From NCBI RefSeq assembly GCF_030687495.1, contig NZ_CP117435.1, forward strand, positions 1,922,001-1,986,000: DNA of 64,000 nucleotides, given 5' to 3'. The notes under the pieces are model-generated. The model saw only the letters and a list, made by a program, of their open reading frames with translations, made no database searches and had not been told where the DNA came from. Of the stretch, positions 8,847-17,597 are shown in pieces. Position 1 is the stretch's first letter; every line of letters starts with the position of its first letter. The translations under genes and the position numbers were made by a program. Source of the stretch: Pseudomonas sp. FP453. GTDB taxonomy: Bacteria; Pseudomonadota; Gammaproteobacteria; Pseudomonadales; Pseudomonadaceae.

Positions 8847-9083
8847 ATGCTTCCTGAATGCCAGCTGTTCGGCACCCTGGGTTGCCATCTTTGCGAGATT
8901 GCCGAAGCCGAAATCATGCCGCTCGTCGAACGCGGGTTGTTGGTTGAACTGGTGGATATAACCGACCCTGAAGACCTGACCGACGCCTACGGCCTAAGGA
9001 TTCCGGTACTCCGACGGGCCGACACGGGCGCCGAGCTGGACTGGCCGTTCGACGCCGAACAGGTAGTCGCCTTCCTCAGCTGA
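8847..9083 (+). CDS. Glutaredoxin-like DUF836 protein
   Basis: 78 aa. The N-terminal beta-alpha unit carries a CxxC redox motif (LFGTLGCHLCEIAEAE). It is followed by LVELVDITDPEDLTDAYGLRIPVLRR with the cis-proline of the thioredoxin fold (IPVL), and it ends shortly after the last helix. Size and motif match the DUF836 glutaredoxin-like family, small cytoplasmic proteins of unknown redox partner. It precedes, on the same strand, the hypothetical gene at 9158. Confidence 0.85.
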   Translation: MLPECQLFGTLGCHLCEIAEAEIMPLVERGLLVELVDITDPEDLTDAYGLRIPVLRRADTGAELDWPFDAEQVVAFLS

Positions 9084-9157
9084 GGTTTAGGCGATAGCGG
9101 GTTTCCAAATATTACGTTACTGTATGTTTGTACAGCGATTGAATAGAGGGAACGCCC

Positions 9158-9493
9158 GTGGTGAATGTTGAACAACTGAAAAGCAGCGTCAATCGCATGT
9201 CCGCCGATGTCGTGCGCGATGCGGTGAACGAGCTGCGCCTCGACGGCCTGGTCACGGAAGGCAAGACGCCGTTTAACAAAGTGCATTTCAATACCTGCTT
9301 TGCCGAGATCGAGGCGCTGTTCCAGCGCGCCGGTTATCACAAGCAGTTGGATGTGGTGGGTTACCAGGGCTTGCTGTACGCGTTGTACGATCCGGGCCGC
9401 TGGGAAGCGGTGGACGTGCTGCGCTGGCTCAAGGAGTTCACCGAGGCCGCCAGCGCCTCGCCGGTGCTGCGGGCGCAATTGGCCAAGGCCTGA
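9158..9493 (+). CDS. Conserved hypothetical protein
   Basis: 111 aa, starting at one of two tandem GTG codons (9158 or 9161) after a GAGGG at 9146-9150. Soluble, helical and mildly acidic, with no signal peptide, membrane segment or recognised catalytic motif. Distinctive stretches are VRDAVNELRLDGLVTEGKTP and YALYDPGRWEAVDVLRWLKE. It lies 43 bases upstream of the RluA-family gene on the same strand and may be cotranscribed with it. I do not recognise the family. Confidence 0.7.
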   Translation: MVNVEQLKSSVNRMSADVVRDAVNELRLDGLVTEGKTPFNKVHFNTCFAEIEALFQRAGYHKQLDVVGYQGLLYALYDPGRWEAVDVLRWLKEFTEAASASPVLRAQLAKA

Positions 9494-9536
9494 GCCATGC
9501 GGGATAATGCCCGCCGGTTTTCTCCAGGCTTTACGC

Positions 9537-10427
9537 ATGTCCACTTCGATTTTTATTCCGTCCGAGCACCAGGCCAGCACCTTGTACCTGCCACCCGGGG
9601 CTTGGGCCACGGTGCTCGATTGCCTGTGCGAGCACTTCCCGGCGATCAGCCGTGAACACTGGCTGGACCGCATTGCGCGGGGGCGGGTGCTGGATATCCA
9701 CGGCAGCCCGATCCCCCTGGGCCTGGCCTACAAGGAAGGCCTGTGCATCTACTACTTCCGCGAAGTGCCGAACGAAAAAGTGATCCCGGTGGAGGAGACC
9801 ATCCTCTACGCCGACGAGCACCTGGTGGTCGCCGACAAGCCGCACTTCCTGCCCGTGACGCCGGCCGGTGAGTACGTCGAGCAAACCCTGCTGCGCCGCC
9901 TGATCCGTCGTTTGGACAACCCTTCGCTGGTGCCCCTGCACCGCATCGACCGGCACACGGCGGGGCTGGTGCTGTTCTCGGCCAACCCGGCCAGCCGCTC
10001 GGCGTACCAGCAGCTGTTTCCCACGCGCCAGATCGATAAATTCTACGAAGCCATTGCACCTGCGCTGCCAGGCCTGAGCTTTCCGCTGGTGCATAAAAGC
10101 CGTCTGGTGGATGGAGAACCGTTCTTTCGCATGCAGGAAGGTCCTGGCGCCAGCAACACCGAAACGGCGGTTGAGGTGCGCGAGAAGCACGGCGACCTAT
10201 GGCGCTACGGCCTGTTCCCCGTGACCGGCAAGAAGCACCAGCTGCGCGTGCACATGACCGCACTTGGCGCGAGTATCTGCAACGACCCGTTCTACCCCGA
10301 TGTGCTCAAGGATGCCGTGGACGACTACGCCAACCCGCTGAAACTGCTGGCCCAGGGCGTGCGTTTCATCGACCCGGTGAGCGGCGAAGAGCGCCAGTTC
10401 CGCAGCCAGATCACCCTCGACTGGTAA
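9537..10427 (+). CDS. RluA family pseudouridine synthase
   Basis: 296 aa from ATG 9537. The open frame extends upstream to 9300, but that part overlaps the previous gene in another frame and looks random. RluA-type catalytic motif II is present as LVPLHRIDRHTAGLVLFS, with the catalytic Asp in HRIDR. Later motifs are PVTGKKHQLRVHMTALGA and a C-terminal ICNDPFYP. There is no N-terminal S4 domain, which points to the short RluA/TruC-like branch modifying rRNA or tRNA uridines. The specific target base is not predictable. A GC-rich hairpin at 10440-10466 follows. Confidence 0.88.
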   Translation: MSTSIFIPSEHQASTLYLPPGAWATVLDCLCEHFPAISREHWLDRIARGRVLDIHGSPIPLGLAYKEGLCIYYFREVPNEKVIPVEETILYADEHLVVADKPHFLPVTPAGEYVEQTLLRRLIRRLDNPSLVPLHRIDRHTAGLVLFSANPASRSAYQQLFPTRQIDKFYEAIAPALPGLSFPLVHKSRLVDGEPFFRMQEGPGASNTETAVEVREKHGDLWRYGLFPVTGKKHQLRVHMTALGASICNDPFYPDVLKDAVDDYANPLKLLAQGVRFIDPVSGEERQFRSQITLDW

Positions 10428-10439
10428 CCCTCGGAAATG

Positions 10440-10466
10440 ACAAGGCCCGCACGCGGCGGGCCTTGT
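10440..10466. terminator. Bidirectional hairpin between convergent genes
   Basis: A perfect 11-bp stem (arm ACAAGGCCCGC, 10440-10450 with 10456-10466) with a 5-base loop lies between the pseudouridine synthase gene and the convergent lipoprotein gene. The T-tract is weak on both strands, so it may be only a partial terminator. Confidence 0.55.
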
Positions 10467-10482
10467 TGGCAAACGCTAAGAC

Positions 10483-10704
10483 TTACAGGTCTTTAACGGT
10501 GCGGACCTGATCCTTGTTGATGCGGGTCTGCTTGCCGTCCAGTTGTTCGAACTCGTAGAAGCCCGAATCCTTGTCGAATTTAGGGGTGTCGACGGCCTGG
10601 ATTTCGCGACCGTCATTCAGGGTGATCACTGTTGGCGAAGCGCAACCGGCGAGGGTAGCGAGGCCCAGTGCAAGCATGAGAGCGGCGATGGTCCGTTGAG
10701 TCAT
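10483..10704 (-). CDS. YgdI/YgdR family small lipoprotein
   Basis: 73 aa from ATG 10702-10704; the open frame upstream of it is random. A lipoprotein signal peptide ends in the lipobox LAGC (Cys about residue 20). The short mature domain PTVITLNDGREIQAVDTPKF with FYEFEQLDGKQTRINKDQV matches the YgdI/YgdR SH3-like fold. It should be an outer-membrane or periplasmic lipoprotein. Function in the family is poorly known. It is monocistronic and convergent with the pseudouridine synthase gene. Confidence 0.85.
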   Translation of the reverse strand: MTQRTIAALMLALGLATLAGCASPTVITLNDGREIQAVDTPKFDKDSGFYEFEQLDGKQTRINKDQVRTVKDL

Positions 10705-10783
10705 GGTGTTGTCTCCGAGAGAATTCTTTTGAAAAGCTGACCTTGTGACGCGCGAGGCGCCGACAAAGTTCCTGATGCGAGGT

Positions 10784-11386
10784 TCATTCTGACACGCCAA
10801 CGTGTGGGAGTAACAGCTCGGGGGTATTCAGGTTGGCCAGGCGCGGATCATCCGCCGGGCACTCCACGCCCACCGCGCCCAGTTTCATGAAGATCTGCCG
10901 TGGGCTGCGCTCGCCGGCCTGCCACGCGGCTTCCACCGCGTCCCGCAGGGCGGTGGGCAGGATGCAGATCAGCGGCTCCCAGAATTGACCATGGCGGACC
11001 ATTACCGGCACAAGGGGATTGCGCTGCGCCGTCTCACGCAGCTCGGCCAGTAGTCGTGCATCGAGTTGCGGCACATCGCACGGCAGGATCAGCAGGTGCC
11101 CATGGCGTGCGGCGCCAAGCCCGGCACGAATCCCGGCAAGCGGGCCGGGGAAGTCCGCGCTGTCGTCGCTGACCAGCTGGTCGGCAAAGGCGGCGTACCT
11201 CTCGGGGTTGCGATTGCACGAGATAATCAGGTCGTCCGTCAGCGGCCGCACCAGGCCGTGCAGATGCGCAATCAACGGTTGGCCGCGCCATTCCAGCAGG
11301 CCTTTGTCCAGGCCGCCCATGCGCTGGCCACGGCCCCCCGACAGCAACAGGACCGAACAGGGCAGGGCAGATGAATCGATAGGCAT
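10784..11386 (-). CDS. mobA: Molybdenum cofactor guanylyltransferase MobA
   Basis: 200 aa from ATG 11384-11386. MobA transfers GMP from GTP to molybdopterin to make the MGD form of the cofactor, in the cytoplasm. The N-terminal nucleotide-binding signature [20 protein letters not shown] is intact, with [14 protein letters not shown] supplying the metal/GTP Asp and LANLNTPEL near the C-terminus. It is divergent from moaB-moeA across 76 bases, so three molybdenum cofactor genes are grouped here; the early steps (moaA, C, D, E) are not in the window. Confidence 0.93.
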   Translation of the reverse strand: MPIDSSALPCSVLLLSGGRGQRMGGLDKGLLEWRGQPLIAHLHGLVRPLTDDLIISCNRNPERYAAFADQLVSDDSADFPGPLAGIRAGLGAARHGHLLILPCDVPQLDARLLAELRETAQRNPLVPVMVRHGQFWEPLICILPTALRDAVEAAWQAGERSPRQIFMKLGAVGVECPADDPRLANLNTPELLLPHVGVSE

Positions 11387-11423
11387 GGCAGTTCCGCAGC
11401 GGCAGCAAAAGGGGGGGCTGTGA

Positions 11424-11429
11424 TATAAC
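11424..11429 (+). promoter_or_regulatory. Possible extended -10 promoter of moaB-moeA
   Basis: TGA-TATAAC (TG at 11421-11422, hexamer 11424-11429) matches an extended -10 element 34 bases before the moaB ATG. No good -35 is visible in the G-rich stretch upstream. Confidence 0.4.
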
Positions 11430-11462
11430 ACCGGCCTGTTTCTTCGACAACCGGACCGTGCC

Positions 11463-12002
11463 ATGACCGCCAAGGCAGATGCGCCCTTCGTACCCCTGAA
11501 TATCGCTGTATTGACCGTCAGCGACACCCGCACCCTGGACACCGACACCTCGGGCCAGGTCTTCGTCGATCGCCTCACCGCCGCAGGCCACAACCTGGCC
11601 GAGCGCGTGCTGCTCAAGGACGACCTCTACAAGATCCGCGCCCAGGTTGCCCACTGGATCGCCGAAGACGTGGTGCAGGTCGTGCTGATCACCGGCGGCA
11701 CCGGCTTCACCGGCCGCGACAGCACCCCGGAAGCGGTGAGCTGCCTGCTGGACAAGCAGGTCGACGGTTTTGGCGAACTGTTCCGCCAGATCTCCGTGGC
11801 CGATATCGGCACCTCCACCGTGCAATCCCGCGCCCTGGCCGGCCTGGCCAACGGCACCTTGGTGTGCTGCCTGCCGGGTTCGACCAATGCGGTGCGCACC
11901 GGTTGGGATGGCATCCTCGCCGAGCAGTTGGATAACCGTCATCGCCCGTGCAACTTCGTCCCCCACTTGAAGCAGGCCGAACCCTGCGCCTCCCGTGGGT
12001 AA
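11463..12002 (+). CDS. moaB: Molybdenum cofactor biosynthesis protein MoaB
   Basis: 179 aa. MoaB/MogA-family protein that binds molybdopterin and, in the MogA sense, adenylylates it before metal insertion by MoeA. Signature segments are [35 protein letters not shown] and the C-terminal [19 protein letters not shown]. Length is typical. Its last codons overlap the moeA start by eight bases, so the two are translationally coupled and functionally consecutive. Confidence 0.95.
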   Translation: MTAKADAPFVPLNIAVLTVSDTRTLDTDTSGQVFVDRLTAAGHNLAERVLLKDDLYKIRAQVAHWIAEDVVQVVLITGGTGFTGRDSTPEAVSCLLDKQVDGFGELFRQISVADIGTSTVQSRALAGLANGTLVCCLPGSTNAVRTGWDGILAEQLDNRHRPCNFVPHLKQAEPCASRG

Positions 12003-13212
12003 GCCTGGCAAGACCGGCGCCCTGATGCCGGTGGAAGACGCCTTGGCGCAACTGCTGGCGATGGCCGAGGCTGCGCCGATCCGCGAGCGGCAGACCTTGC
12101 CCCTGGCCGAGTGCGATGGCCGCGTCCTGGCGCACGACCTGATCGCCACCCTCGACCTGCCGCCCTGGCCCAACAGCGCCATGGACGGTTACGCCCTGCG
12201 CCTGGCGGACTGGCACGGCGAGCCGCTGGTGGTCAGCCAGCGCATCTTCGCCGGGCAGGCGCCGCAGCCCTTGGCCGCCGGTACCTGCGCGCGCATCTTT
12301 ACCGGCGCGCCGGTGCCGGAAGGCGCGGATTGCGTGGAGATGCAGGAAAACGCCGTGGTCCACGCCGACGAGCGCGTGAGTTTCAGCGAGCCCCTGCACC
12401 TTCAGCAGAACATCCGCCCCCAGGGCCAGGAAACCACGGTCGGCGAGTTGGTCTTGAACGTCGGCACACGCCTGGGGCCGATCGAGCTGGGGCTTGCCGC
12501 CTCACTGGGGCGCGCCAGTCTTGAGGTCGTACGCCGTCCGCGCGTCGCTGTGCTGTCCACCGGTGACGAACTGATCGAGCCCGGCCTGCCGCTGGGCCCC
12601 GGGCAGATCTACAACAGCAATCGCCGCGTGTTGTGCACCTGGCTGGAACGCATGGGCTGCGAGGTGATCGACGCCGGCATCCTGCCCGATGACCTGGAAC
12701 AGACCCGCACCCGCCTGGCGGGCCTGGGTAACGTCGACCTGATCCTGTCCACCGGCGGTGTGTCGGTGGGCGAGGCGGATTTCCTCGGCATTGCCCTGCG
12801 TGAAGAAGGCGAGCTGGCGTTGTGGAAACTGGCGATCAAGCCGGGTAAACCGCTGACGTTCGGGCACTTCCGTGGCGTGCCGGTGATTGGCCTGCCGGGC
12901 AATCCGGCTTCGACCCTGGTGACCTTTGCGCTGTTGGCGCGGCCGTACCTGCTGCGCCGCCAAGGGGTGGCGGATGTCGAGCCGCTGCGCTTCGCAGTGC
13001 CGGTGGGGTTCGTGTGGCCCAAGCCGGGCAACCGCCGCGAGTACCTGCGTGGGCGCATCGAGCAGGGCAAGGCGATCATCTACCGCAACCAGAGCTCCGG
13101 CGTGCTGCGCAGCGCGGCGTGGGCGGAAGGGTTTGTGGAAGTGTTGGAAGGGACGACGTTGGCGATTGGCGACAGTGTCAACTTCATCCCTCTGAGCGAA
13201 GTCCTCTGCTGA
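11995..13212 (+). CDS. moeA: Molybdopterin molybdenumtransferase MoeA
   Basis: 405 aa from GTG 11995 inside the end of moaB; an internal ATG at 12025 is a possible alternative. MoeA inserts molybdate into adenylylated molybdopterin. Conserved segments run in order: LPPWPNSAMDGYALR, FTGAPVPEGADCVEMQE, VAVLSTGDELIEPG, LSTGGVSVGEADFLG, IKPGKPLTFG and GLPGNPAS. The C-terminal beta-barrel (domain IV) is present through to the end. No truncation. It is followed by a REP doublet. Confidence 0.95.
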   Translation: MGKPGKTGALMPVEDALAQLLAMAEAAPIRERQTLPLAECDGRVLAHDLIATLDLPPWPNSAMDGYALRLADWHGEPLVVSQRIFAGQAPQPLAAGTCARIFTGAPVPEGADCVEMQENAVVHADERVSFSEPLHLQQNIRPQGQETTVGELVLNVGTRLGPIELGLAASLGRASLEVVRRPRVAVLSTGDELIEPGLPLGPGQIYNSNRRVLCTWLERMGCEVIDAGILPDDLEQTRTRLAGLGNVDLILSTGGVSVGEADFLGIALREEGELALWKLAIKPGKPLTFGHFRGVPVIGLPGNPASTLVTFALLARPYLLRRQGVADVEPLRFAVPVGFVWPKPGNRREYLRGRIEQGKAIIYRNQSSGVLRSAAWAEGFVEVLEGTTLAIGDSVNFIPLSEVLC

Positions 13213-13226
13213 CAGTGAAGATCCAC

Positions 13227-13331
13227 TGTGGGAGCTGGCTTTTGTGGGAGCTGGCTTGCCTGCGATAGCGGCGGATCAGCTTGCCCATTTGGCACAGACC
13301 CACCGCCATCGCAGGCAAGCCAGCTCCCACA
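13227..13331. repeat. REPIN with an extra truncated arm
   Basis: The main inverted pair is TGTGGGAGCTGGCTTGCCTG... at 13243-13271 and its complement at 13303-13331. An additional 15-base piece of the same arm (TGTGGGAGCTGGCTT, 13227-13241) stands directly before it in direct orientation, a partial tandem duplication. It lies between the convergent moeA and fhlB-like genes. Confidence 0.92.
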
Positions 13332-13358
13332 TTTGGATTGATGTATGTCTGGAAGTGC

Positions 13359-13688
13359 TCAGTAGTCGTCGCCACGCTCTGTGATATCCCGCTCCACCGG
13401 CCTCGCATCCGCGTCATACCCCACCGGGAACTTGCCCTTCAACGTCCAGGCAAACGCAATGATCTCCGCCACCGTGCGGTACAACTCTTCCGGAATGCTG
13501 TCCCCCAGCTCCATGCGCGCCAACAGCTTCACCAGCTCGGCATTTTCATAGATCGGTACTTCATTCTCCCGCGCCAGCTTGAGGATCGCCTCGGCCAATG
13601 CATCGTCGCCCTTGGCTGTCAGGGTCGGCGCTTGCTGGCCGTCGTACTTGAGGGCAATCGCCTGGCGCGGCGGGTTGGGGTTCTTCAT
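13359..13688 (-). CDS. FlhB C-terminal-domain-like protein (EscU/YscU/HrcU superfamily)
   Basis: 109 aa. It matches only the cytoplasmic export-switch domain of FlhB: RQAIALKYDGQQAPTLTAKG, AILKLARENEVPIYENAELV, and LGDSIPEELYRTVAEIIAFAW. There are no membrane segments. The NPTH autocleavage site of true FlhB is absent at the N-terminus (here PNPPRQAIALKY), as expected for the small FhlB/FlhX paralogues that sit beside fliK in several proteobacteria. Its ATG overlaps the fliK stop (ATGA), so it is cotranslated with fliK. It may help substrate-specificity switching in flagellar export; that role is inferred. Confidence 0.85.
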   Translation of the reverse strand: MKNPNPPRQAIALKYDGQQAPTLTAKGDDALAEAILKLARENEVPIYENAELVKLLARMELGDSIPEELYRTVAEIIAFAWTLKGKFPVGYDADARPVERDITERGDDY

Positions 13689-15262
13689 GCGGTTTCATCC
13701 ACCCAGCGTTGTTCCAGTCCGGTTTTCGGCCCGCGTGGCGGGGTGCCGAGATGGCAGTCGAGGTCGCCGACGTTGATGCCCGAGGTCACCAGCCGTTCGC
13801 GCAGGTTGCCCAGGTGGCTCTCGATCAGGCTCGCGGTGAAGGGCCGGCTGGCCCACAGCTGGCTCGACAGCTTGCCCTGGTTCAATTGCGCCTGAACCTG
13901 CAACGGCCCCAGCGGTTCCATGTCGAAGGCCAGCTCGACGCGCCAGAGCATCTGCTTGGGGTCTTTCTTGTCCTTGCGTTCTGGCTGGTCCTTGTCCGGC
14001 GCCGGTTCTTCACGCTGGAACTTGACCTGCAACGGCACGATGTCTTGCAGGGTGCGCAGGGGGATTTCCAGCTGCCAGGTGGTTTGCAGGCGACCGTCGG
14101 CGGTGGTGCCGGTCTGTTCCAGGCTCGACAGCTGGTGGCTCTGCAAGCGCGAGATGGCGCCAGCGGCCAGGCGCAGGAGGTTTTCCAGATCGCCTTCGCC
14201 TTCCAGTTTTGCCATCAGCCGCTCGGGCAGGGGGAAGCCTACGGGGGCCTGGCGCGCGCTGACCTGGCCGAGGGTGTTCAGCGGGCTGCGCACGAAGTTG
14301 GGCAGCACTTGGGCCAGAGTGTTGGCGGCGAGGATGGCATTCAGGTTGGTGCTGGTGGGCAGGGCCGGCAGCAGGTCGGCGACCAGGCGCAGCAAGGCAC
14401 CTTTCATGTCCAGCGGTGGAACCCCAGGGTTTTGCCCGGCGAGCAGCTTGGCCTCCAGAAAGGCGCCGCTGTTCTGGATCACCTGGGCGAGGATTTTCGG
14501 GTTGCTGACCTGGGCCAGGTCGGGCAGGGCGGCCAGCAGGCGGTCGGCGGCGGCGCGCAGTTCGGCGGAGGTGCCGGCGCCCCGTGGCAGATTCTGCAAG
14601 GCGGTGAAGACCGCATCCAGCGAGCCTTGGCGGCTTTGTTGGGTGGCCAGTTGCTGGGTGATCGCCAGTTGATCCTTGAGCCCGCTCAGCGGCACGAAGT
14701 TCAAGGTCTGCGCGTTCTGCACCACGGCGCTGAGCAAGCTGCCAACGCGCAGCGGTTGCGGGCTTTCCAGGGTCAGCGTGGCGCCGGCCAGGGCGTTGTT
14801 GAGCACGGTCACCAGTGAGCGGTAGATCGCCGGTTGCGCCGCGCCCTGGGGCAGCATCTGGGTAGTCAGCACCTTGGCTTGCAACAGCGTGCCCTCGGGC
14901 ATCTTGCTGGTGTCGATGCGGGTCAGGGCGGCCACATTGGCGCTCAAGGCCTGTTGCAGGCTGAGGGTCAGGTTGCCGGCGGGGGTCTGGCTCACCGCGA
15001 CATTGCTGCCCAGGGGCAAGGGCTGGGCGCTGCTGGCTTGCACCAGGGTCTGGCGGCCGCTTTCCAGGGTCAGCTTGAGCAGCAGCTGAAAGGCTTCACC
15101 ACCTTGCTTCAGGGCGATGACCTCGGCGTTCACGGTTTTTCCCGGGGTGATCAAGCCGATCTGCGGTTCCAGCAGTTTCAGCAATTCACCGCTGGCGGGC
15201 GCAGGGCTGGGCCCGGTCGCCGGTGCAGGTGGAAGCGTAGGAAGGTTGATCTCACCGGTCAT
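13685..15262 (-). CDS. fliK: Flagellar hook-length control protein FliK
   Basis: 525 aa from ATG 15260-15262, preferred over the upstream 15313 because it begins MTGEINLPTLPPAP as a soluble N-terminus. The long N-terminal part (about 1-400) is rich in Gln, Leu, Ala and Pro with low complexity, as in the FliK ruler region. The C-terminal 110 residues (PLGPLQVQAQLNQGKLSSQL, LIESHLGNLRERLVTSGINV) form the conserved FliK switch domain (Flg_hook). It is an orphan relative to the main flagellar cluster, paired with the FlhB-like gene downstream. Confidence 0.88.
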   Translation of the reverse strand: MTGEINLPTLPPAPATGPSPAPASGELLKLLEPQIGLITPGKTVNAEVIALKQGGEAFQLLLKLTLESGRQTLVQASSAQPLPLGSNVAVSQTPAGNLTLSLQQALSANVAALTRIDTSKMPEGTLLQAKVLTTQMLPQGAAQPAIYRSLVTVLNNALAGATLTLESPQPLRVGSLLSAVVQNAQTLNFVPLSGLKDQLAITQQLATQQSRQGSLDAVFTALQNLPRGAGTSAELRAAADRLLAALPDLAQVSNPKILAQVIQNSGAFLEAKLLAGQNPGVPPLDMKGALLRLVADLLPALPTSTNLNAILAANTLAQVLPNFVRSPLNTLGQVSARQAPVGFPLPERLMAKLEGEGDLENLLRLAAGAISRLQSHQLSSLEQTGTTADGRLQTTWQLEIPLRTLQDIVPLQVKFQREEPAPDKDQPERKDKKDPKQMLWRVELAFDMEPLGPLQVQAQLNQGKLSSQLWASRPFTASLIESHLGNLRERLVTSGINVGDLDCHLGTPPRGPKTGLEQRWVDETA

Positions 15263-15285
15263 CGCGCGCGCCGTCTTGAAGGAAA

Positions 15286-15377
15286 TTGCCCTCTTTAGAG
15301 TAGGGCATCGCATGTATAATGCGGCCCGTCTGCAAAGAGAGCGCTAAAAACCTCACAACTATTTGATCCAGCTCTCT
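15286..15377 (+). promoter_or_regulatory. Strong -10 (TATAAT) and structured leader ahead of the ccm operon
   Basis: A consensus TATAAT lies at 15315-15320, followed by GCGGCCC. A -35 is uncertain: CTTTAG at 15293-15298 has 16-bp spacing, while TTGCCC at 15286-15291 is too far. The transcript would carry about 135 bases of leader before ccmA, including an inverted pair AGAGAGC (about 15338) and GCTCTCT (about 15371). This is the likely ccm promoter, but an independent small RNA is also possible. Confidence 0.5.
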
Positions 15378-15462
15378 AAAATCGGTCGCCGAAGCCGTTA
15401 TTGTGCACTTCTCTTTAACGGCCGCTGCACCGCCGACTTGAACCGTAAAGGCCCGCGATCTT

Positions 15463-16098
15463 TTGACCAGCCCTCTTCTAGAAGCCGTAGCGCTCTCCTG
15501 TGAACGCGACCTGCGCCTGCTGTTCGAACACCTCGAACTGCGGCTGGCGGGCGGCGACATGGTGCAAATCAGCGGGCCCAACGGCAGCGGCAAGACCAGT
15601 TTGCTGCGCCTGCTGGCCGGCTTGATGCAACCGACGGCCGGAGAAGTGCGGCTCAACGGCCAACCCCTCAACGAACAACGCACCGAGCTTGCACGCAACC
15701 TGATCTGGATCGGCCACGCCGCCGGGATCAAGGACGTGCTCACCGCCGAAGAAAACCTCAGCTGGCTCAGCGCCCTGCATCATCCCGCGTCCCGTGACGC
15801 CATCTGGCAGGCCCTCGCCGCCGTCGGCCTCAAGGGTTTTGAAGACGTGCCTTGCCACACCCTGTCCGCCGGCCAACAGCGCCGCGTGGCCCTGGCCCGT
15901 TTGTACCTGCCGGGCCCGCCGCTGTGGATTCTCGACGAACCCTTCACCGCCCTCGATAAACAAGGCGTCGCCCAGTTGGAAGCACACCTGGCCCAGCACT
16001 GCGAGAGCGGCGGTTTAGTCGTGCTGACGACACACCACACCCTGACGCGCCTGCCCGCCGGTTACCGCGACCTCGATCTGGGACGGTGGTCAGCATGA
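15463..16098 (+). CDS. ccmA: Cytochrome c biogenesis heme exporter ATPase CcmA
   Basis: 211 aa from TTG 15463 ([11 protein letters not shown]...), the only start giving the full N-terminal strand. It is the ABC ATPase of the CcmABCD complex that releases heme-loaded CcmE. Walker A is [18 protein letters not shown], the ABC signature [14 protein letters not shown], Walker [13 protein letters not shown], and the switch His lies in VVLTTHHTL. Its stop overlaps the ccmB start (ATGA). First gene of a nine-gene ccm operon. Confidence 0.95.
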   Translation: MTSPLLEAVALSCERDLRLLFEHLELRLAGGDMVQISGPNGSGKTSLLRLLAGLMQPTAGEVRLNGQPLNEQRTELARNLIWIGHAAGIKDVLTAEENLSWLSALHHPASRDAIWQALAAVGLKGFEDVPCHTLSAGQQRRVALARLYLPGPPLWILDEPFTALDKQGVAQLEAHLAQHCESGGLVVLTTHHTLTRLPAGYRDLDLGRWSA

Positions 16099-16763
16099 GT
16101 GTCTTCGCCCTGTTGGTGGCCCGCGAAGCGCGGCTGTTGTGTCGGCGCCCGGCCGAGCTGGCCAACCCGCTGGTGTTCTTCGCCATCGTCATCGCCTTGT
16201 TCCCGTTGGCGGTCGGTCCCGAGACTAAACTGTTGCAAACCTTGTCGCCGGGACTGGTGTGGGTGGCGGCGCTTTTGTCCGTGCTGCTCTCGCTGGACGG
16301 GCTGTTTCGCAGTGATTTCGAAGACGGTTCCCTGGAGCAGTGGGTCCTTTCGTCGCACCCCCTGCCACTACTGGTCCTGGCCAAGGTACTGGCACACTGG
16401 GCGTTTTCCGGCCTGGCGCTGGTCTTGCTTTCGCCGCTGCTGGCGATGATGCTCGGCCTGCCCACGGAATGCCTGCCGATCCTGCTCCTGAGCCTGTTGC
16501 TCGGTACGCCGGTCCTCAGCTTGCTGGGGGCAGTGGGCGCGGCGTTGACCGTGGGTTTGAAGCGCGGCGGCCTGTTGCTGGCCCTGCTGATTCTGCCTTT
16601 GTATATCCCGGTGTTGATCCTCGGTAGCGGTGCGTTGCAAGCCGCGCTGATGGGCATGCCGGCGACGGGTTACCTTTTGTGGCTTGGCAGCCTGACCGCC
16701 CTGGCGATAACCCTGACACCTTTTGCAATAGCGGCCGGCCTGAAGATCAGCGTCGGCGAATAA
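16095..16763 (+). CDS. ccmB: Heme exporter permease CcmB
   Basis: 222 aa from ATG 16095, overlapping the ccmA stop. It has six predicted hydrophobic segments, starting with [18 protein letters not shown] and ending in [40 protein letters not shown] is a conserved CcmB loop. It partners CcmA in the ABC component of cytochrome c maturation System I. The 78 bases to ccmC contain two stem-loops. Confidence 0.95.
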   Translation: MSVFALLVAREARLLCRRPAELANPLVFFAIVIALFPLAVGPETKLLQTLSPGLVWVAALLSVLLSLDGLFRSDFEDGSLEQWVLSSHPLPLLVLAKVLAHWAFSGLALVLLSPLLAMMLGLPTECLPILLLSLLLGTPVLSLLGAVGAALTVGLKRGGLLLALLILPLYIPVLILGSGALQAALMGMPATGYLLWLGSLTALAITLTPFAIAAGLKISVGE

Positions 16764-16769
16764 TGAGGT

Positions 16770-16822
16770 CTGGCTAAGCGTTAGCCAGTAAAGACCCTAA
16801 GCTTTTCGCATCGACGAAAAGC
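16770..16822 (+). other. Two consecutive stem-loops between ccmB and ccmC
   Basis: The first has perfect 8-bp arms CTGGCTAA/TTAGCCAG (16770-16777 and 16781-16788, loop GCG). The second has 8-bp arms GCTTTTCG/CGAAAAGC (16801-16808 and 16815-16822, 6-base loop). Neither is followed by a T-run, so they are more likely mRNA processing or stability elements than terminators. Confidence 0.55.
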
Positions 16823-16841
16823 AACCGTGATGGAAACAGCA

Positions 16842-17597
16842 ATGAACTGGACCTGGTTTCACAAGCTCGGCTCGCCCAAATGGTTCTACGGCATCAGTGG
16901 CAAACTGCTGCCGTGGTTGAGCCTCTTCGCCGTGTTGCTGATCGGCATCGGCCTGGTCTGGGGCCTGGCCTTCGCGCCGCCGGACTACCAGCAAGGCAAC
17001 AGCTTTCGCATCATCTATATCCACGTGCCCGCCGCGATGCTGGCCCAGTCCTGCTACGTGATGCTCGCCGTGTGCGGCATCGTCGGCCTGGTGTGGAAGA
17101 TGAAACTCGCCGACGTCGCCCTGCAATGCGCCGCGCCGATCGGTGCGTGGATGACTGCCGTGGCGCTGGTCACCGGCGCCATCTGGGGCAAGCCGACCTG
17201 GGGCTCGTGGTGGGTGTGGGATGCGCGACTAACGTCGATGCTGATCCTGCTGTTCCTGTACTTCGGTCTGATTGCCTTGGGCAACGCCATCAGTAATCGT
17301 GACAGCGCCGCCAAGGCCTGCGCGGTGCTGGCCATTGTTGGCGTGATCAACATCCCGATCATCAAATACTCGGTGGAGTGGTGGAACACCCTGCACCAGG
17401 GCGCCACCTTCACCCTCACCGAAAAACCGGCAATGCCCGTGGAAATGTGGGCGCCGCTGCTGCTGATGGTGCTGGGGTTCTACTGCTTCTTCGGCGCGGT
17501 GCTGCTGCTGCGCATGCGCCTCGAAGTGCTCAAGCGCGAAGCCCGCGCCAGTTGGGTCAAGGCCGAAGTGCAACACAGCCTGGGAGCGCGCGGATGA
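16842..17597 (+). CDS. ccmC: Heme handling protein CcmC
   Basis: 251 aa from ATG 16842; in-frame GTG/ATG codons at 16827/16830 would add a few residues. Six-transmembrane heme-handling protein. The tryptophan-rich WWD motif is [18 protein letters not shown], and the flanking heme-ligand histidines lie in [11 protein letters not shown] and [14 protein letters not shown]. It loads heme onto CcmE together with CcmD. Its stop overlaps the ccmD start (ATGA). Confidence 0.95.
   Translation: MNWTWFHKLGSPKWFYGISGKLLPWLSLFAVLLIGIGLVWGLAFAPPDYQQGNSFRIIYIHVPAAMLAQSCYVMLAVCGIVGLVWKMKLADVALQCAAPIGAWMTAVALVTGAIWGKPTWGSWWVWDARLTSMLILLFLYFGLIALGNAISNRDSAAKACAVLAIVGVINIPIIKYSVEWWNTLHQGATFTLTEKPAMPVEMWAPLLLMVLGFYCFFGAVLLLRMRLEVLKREARASWVKAEVQHSLGARG

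Noticed and set aside
13359..13688. Complete FlhB or a type III secretion switch protein
   Set aside because: Only the soluble C-terminal domain is present and the NPTH site is missing; it is the small fliK-linked paralogue.
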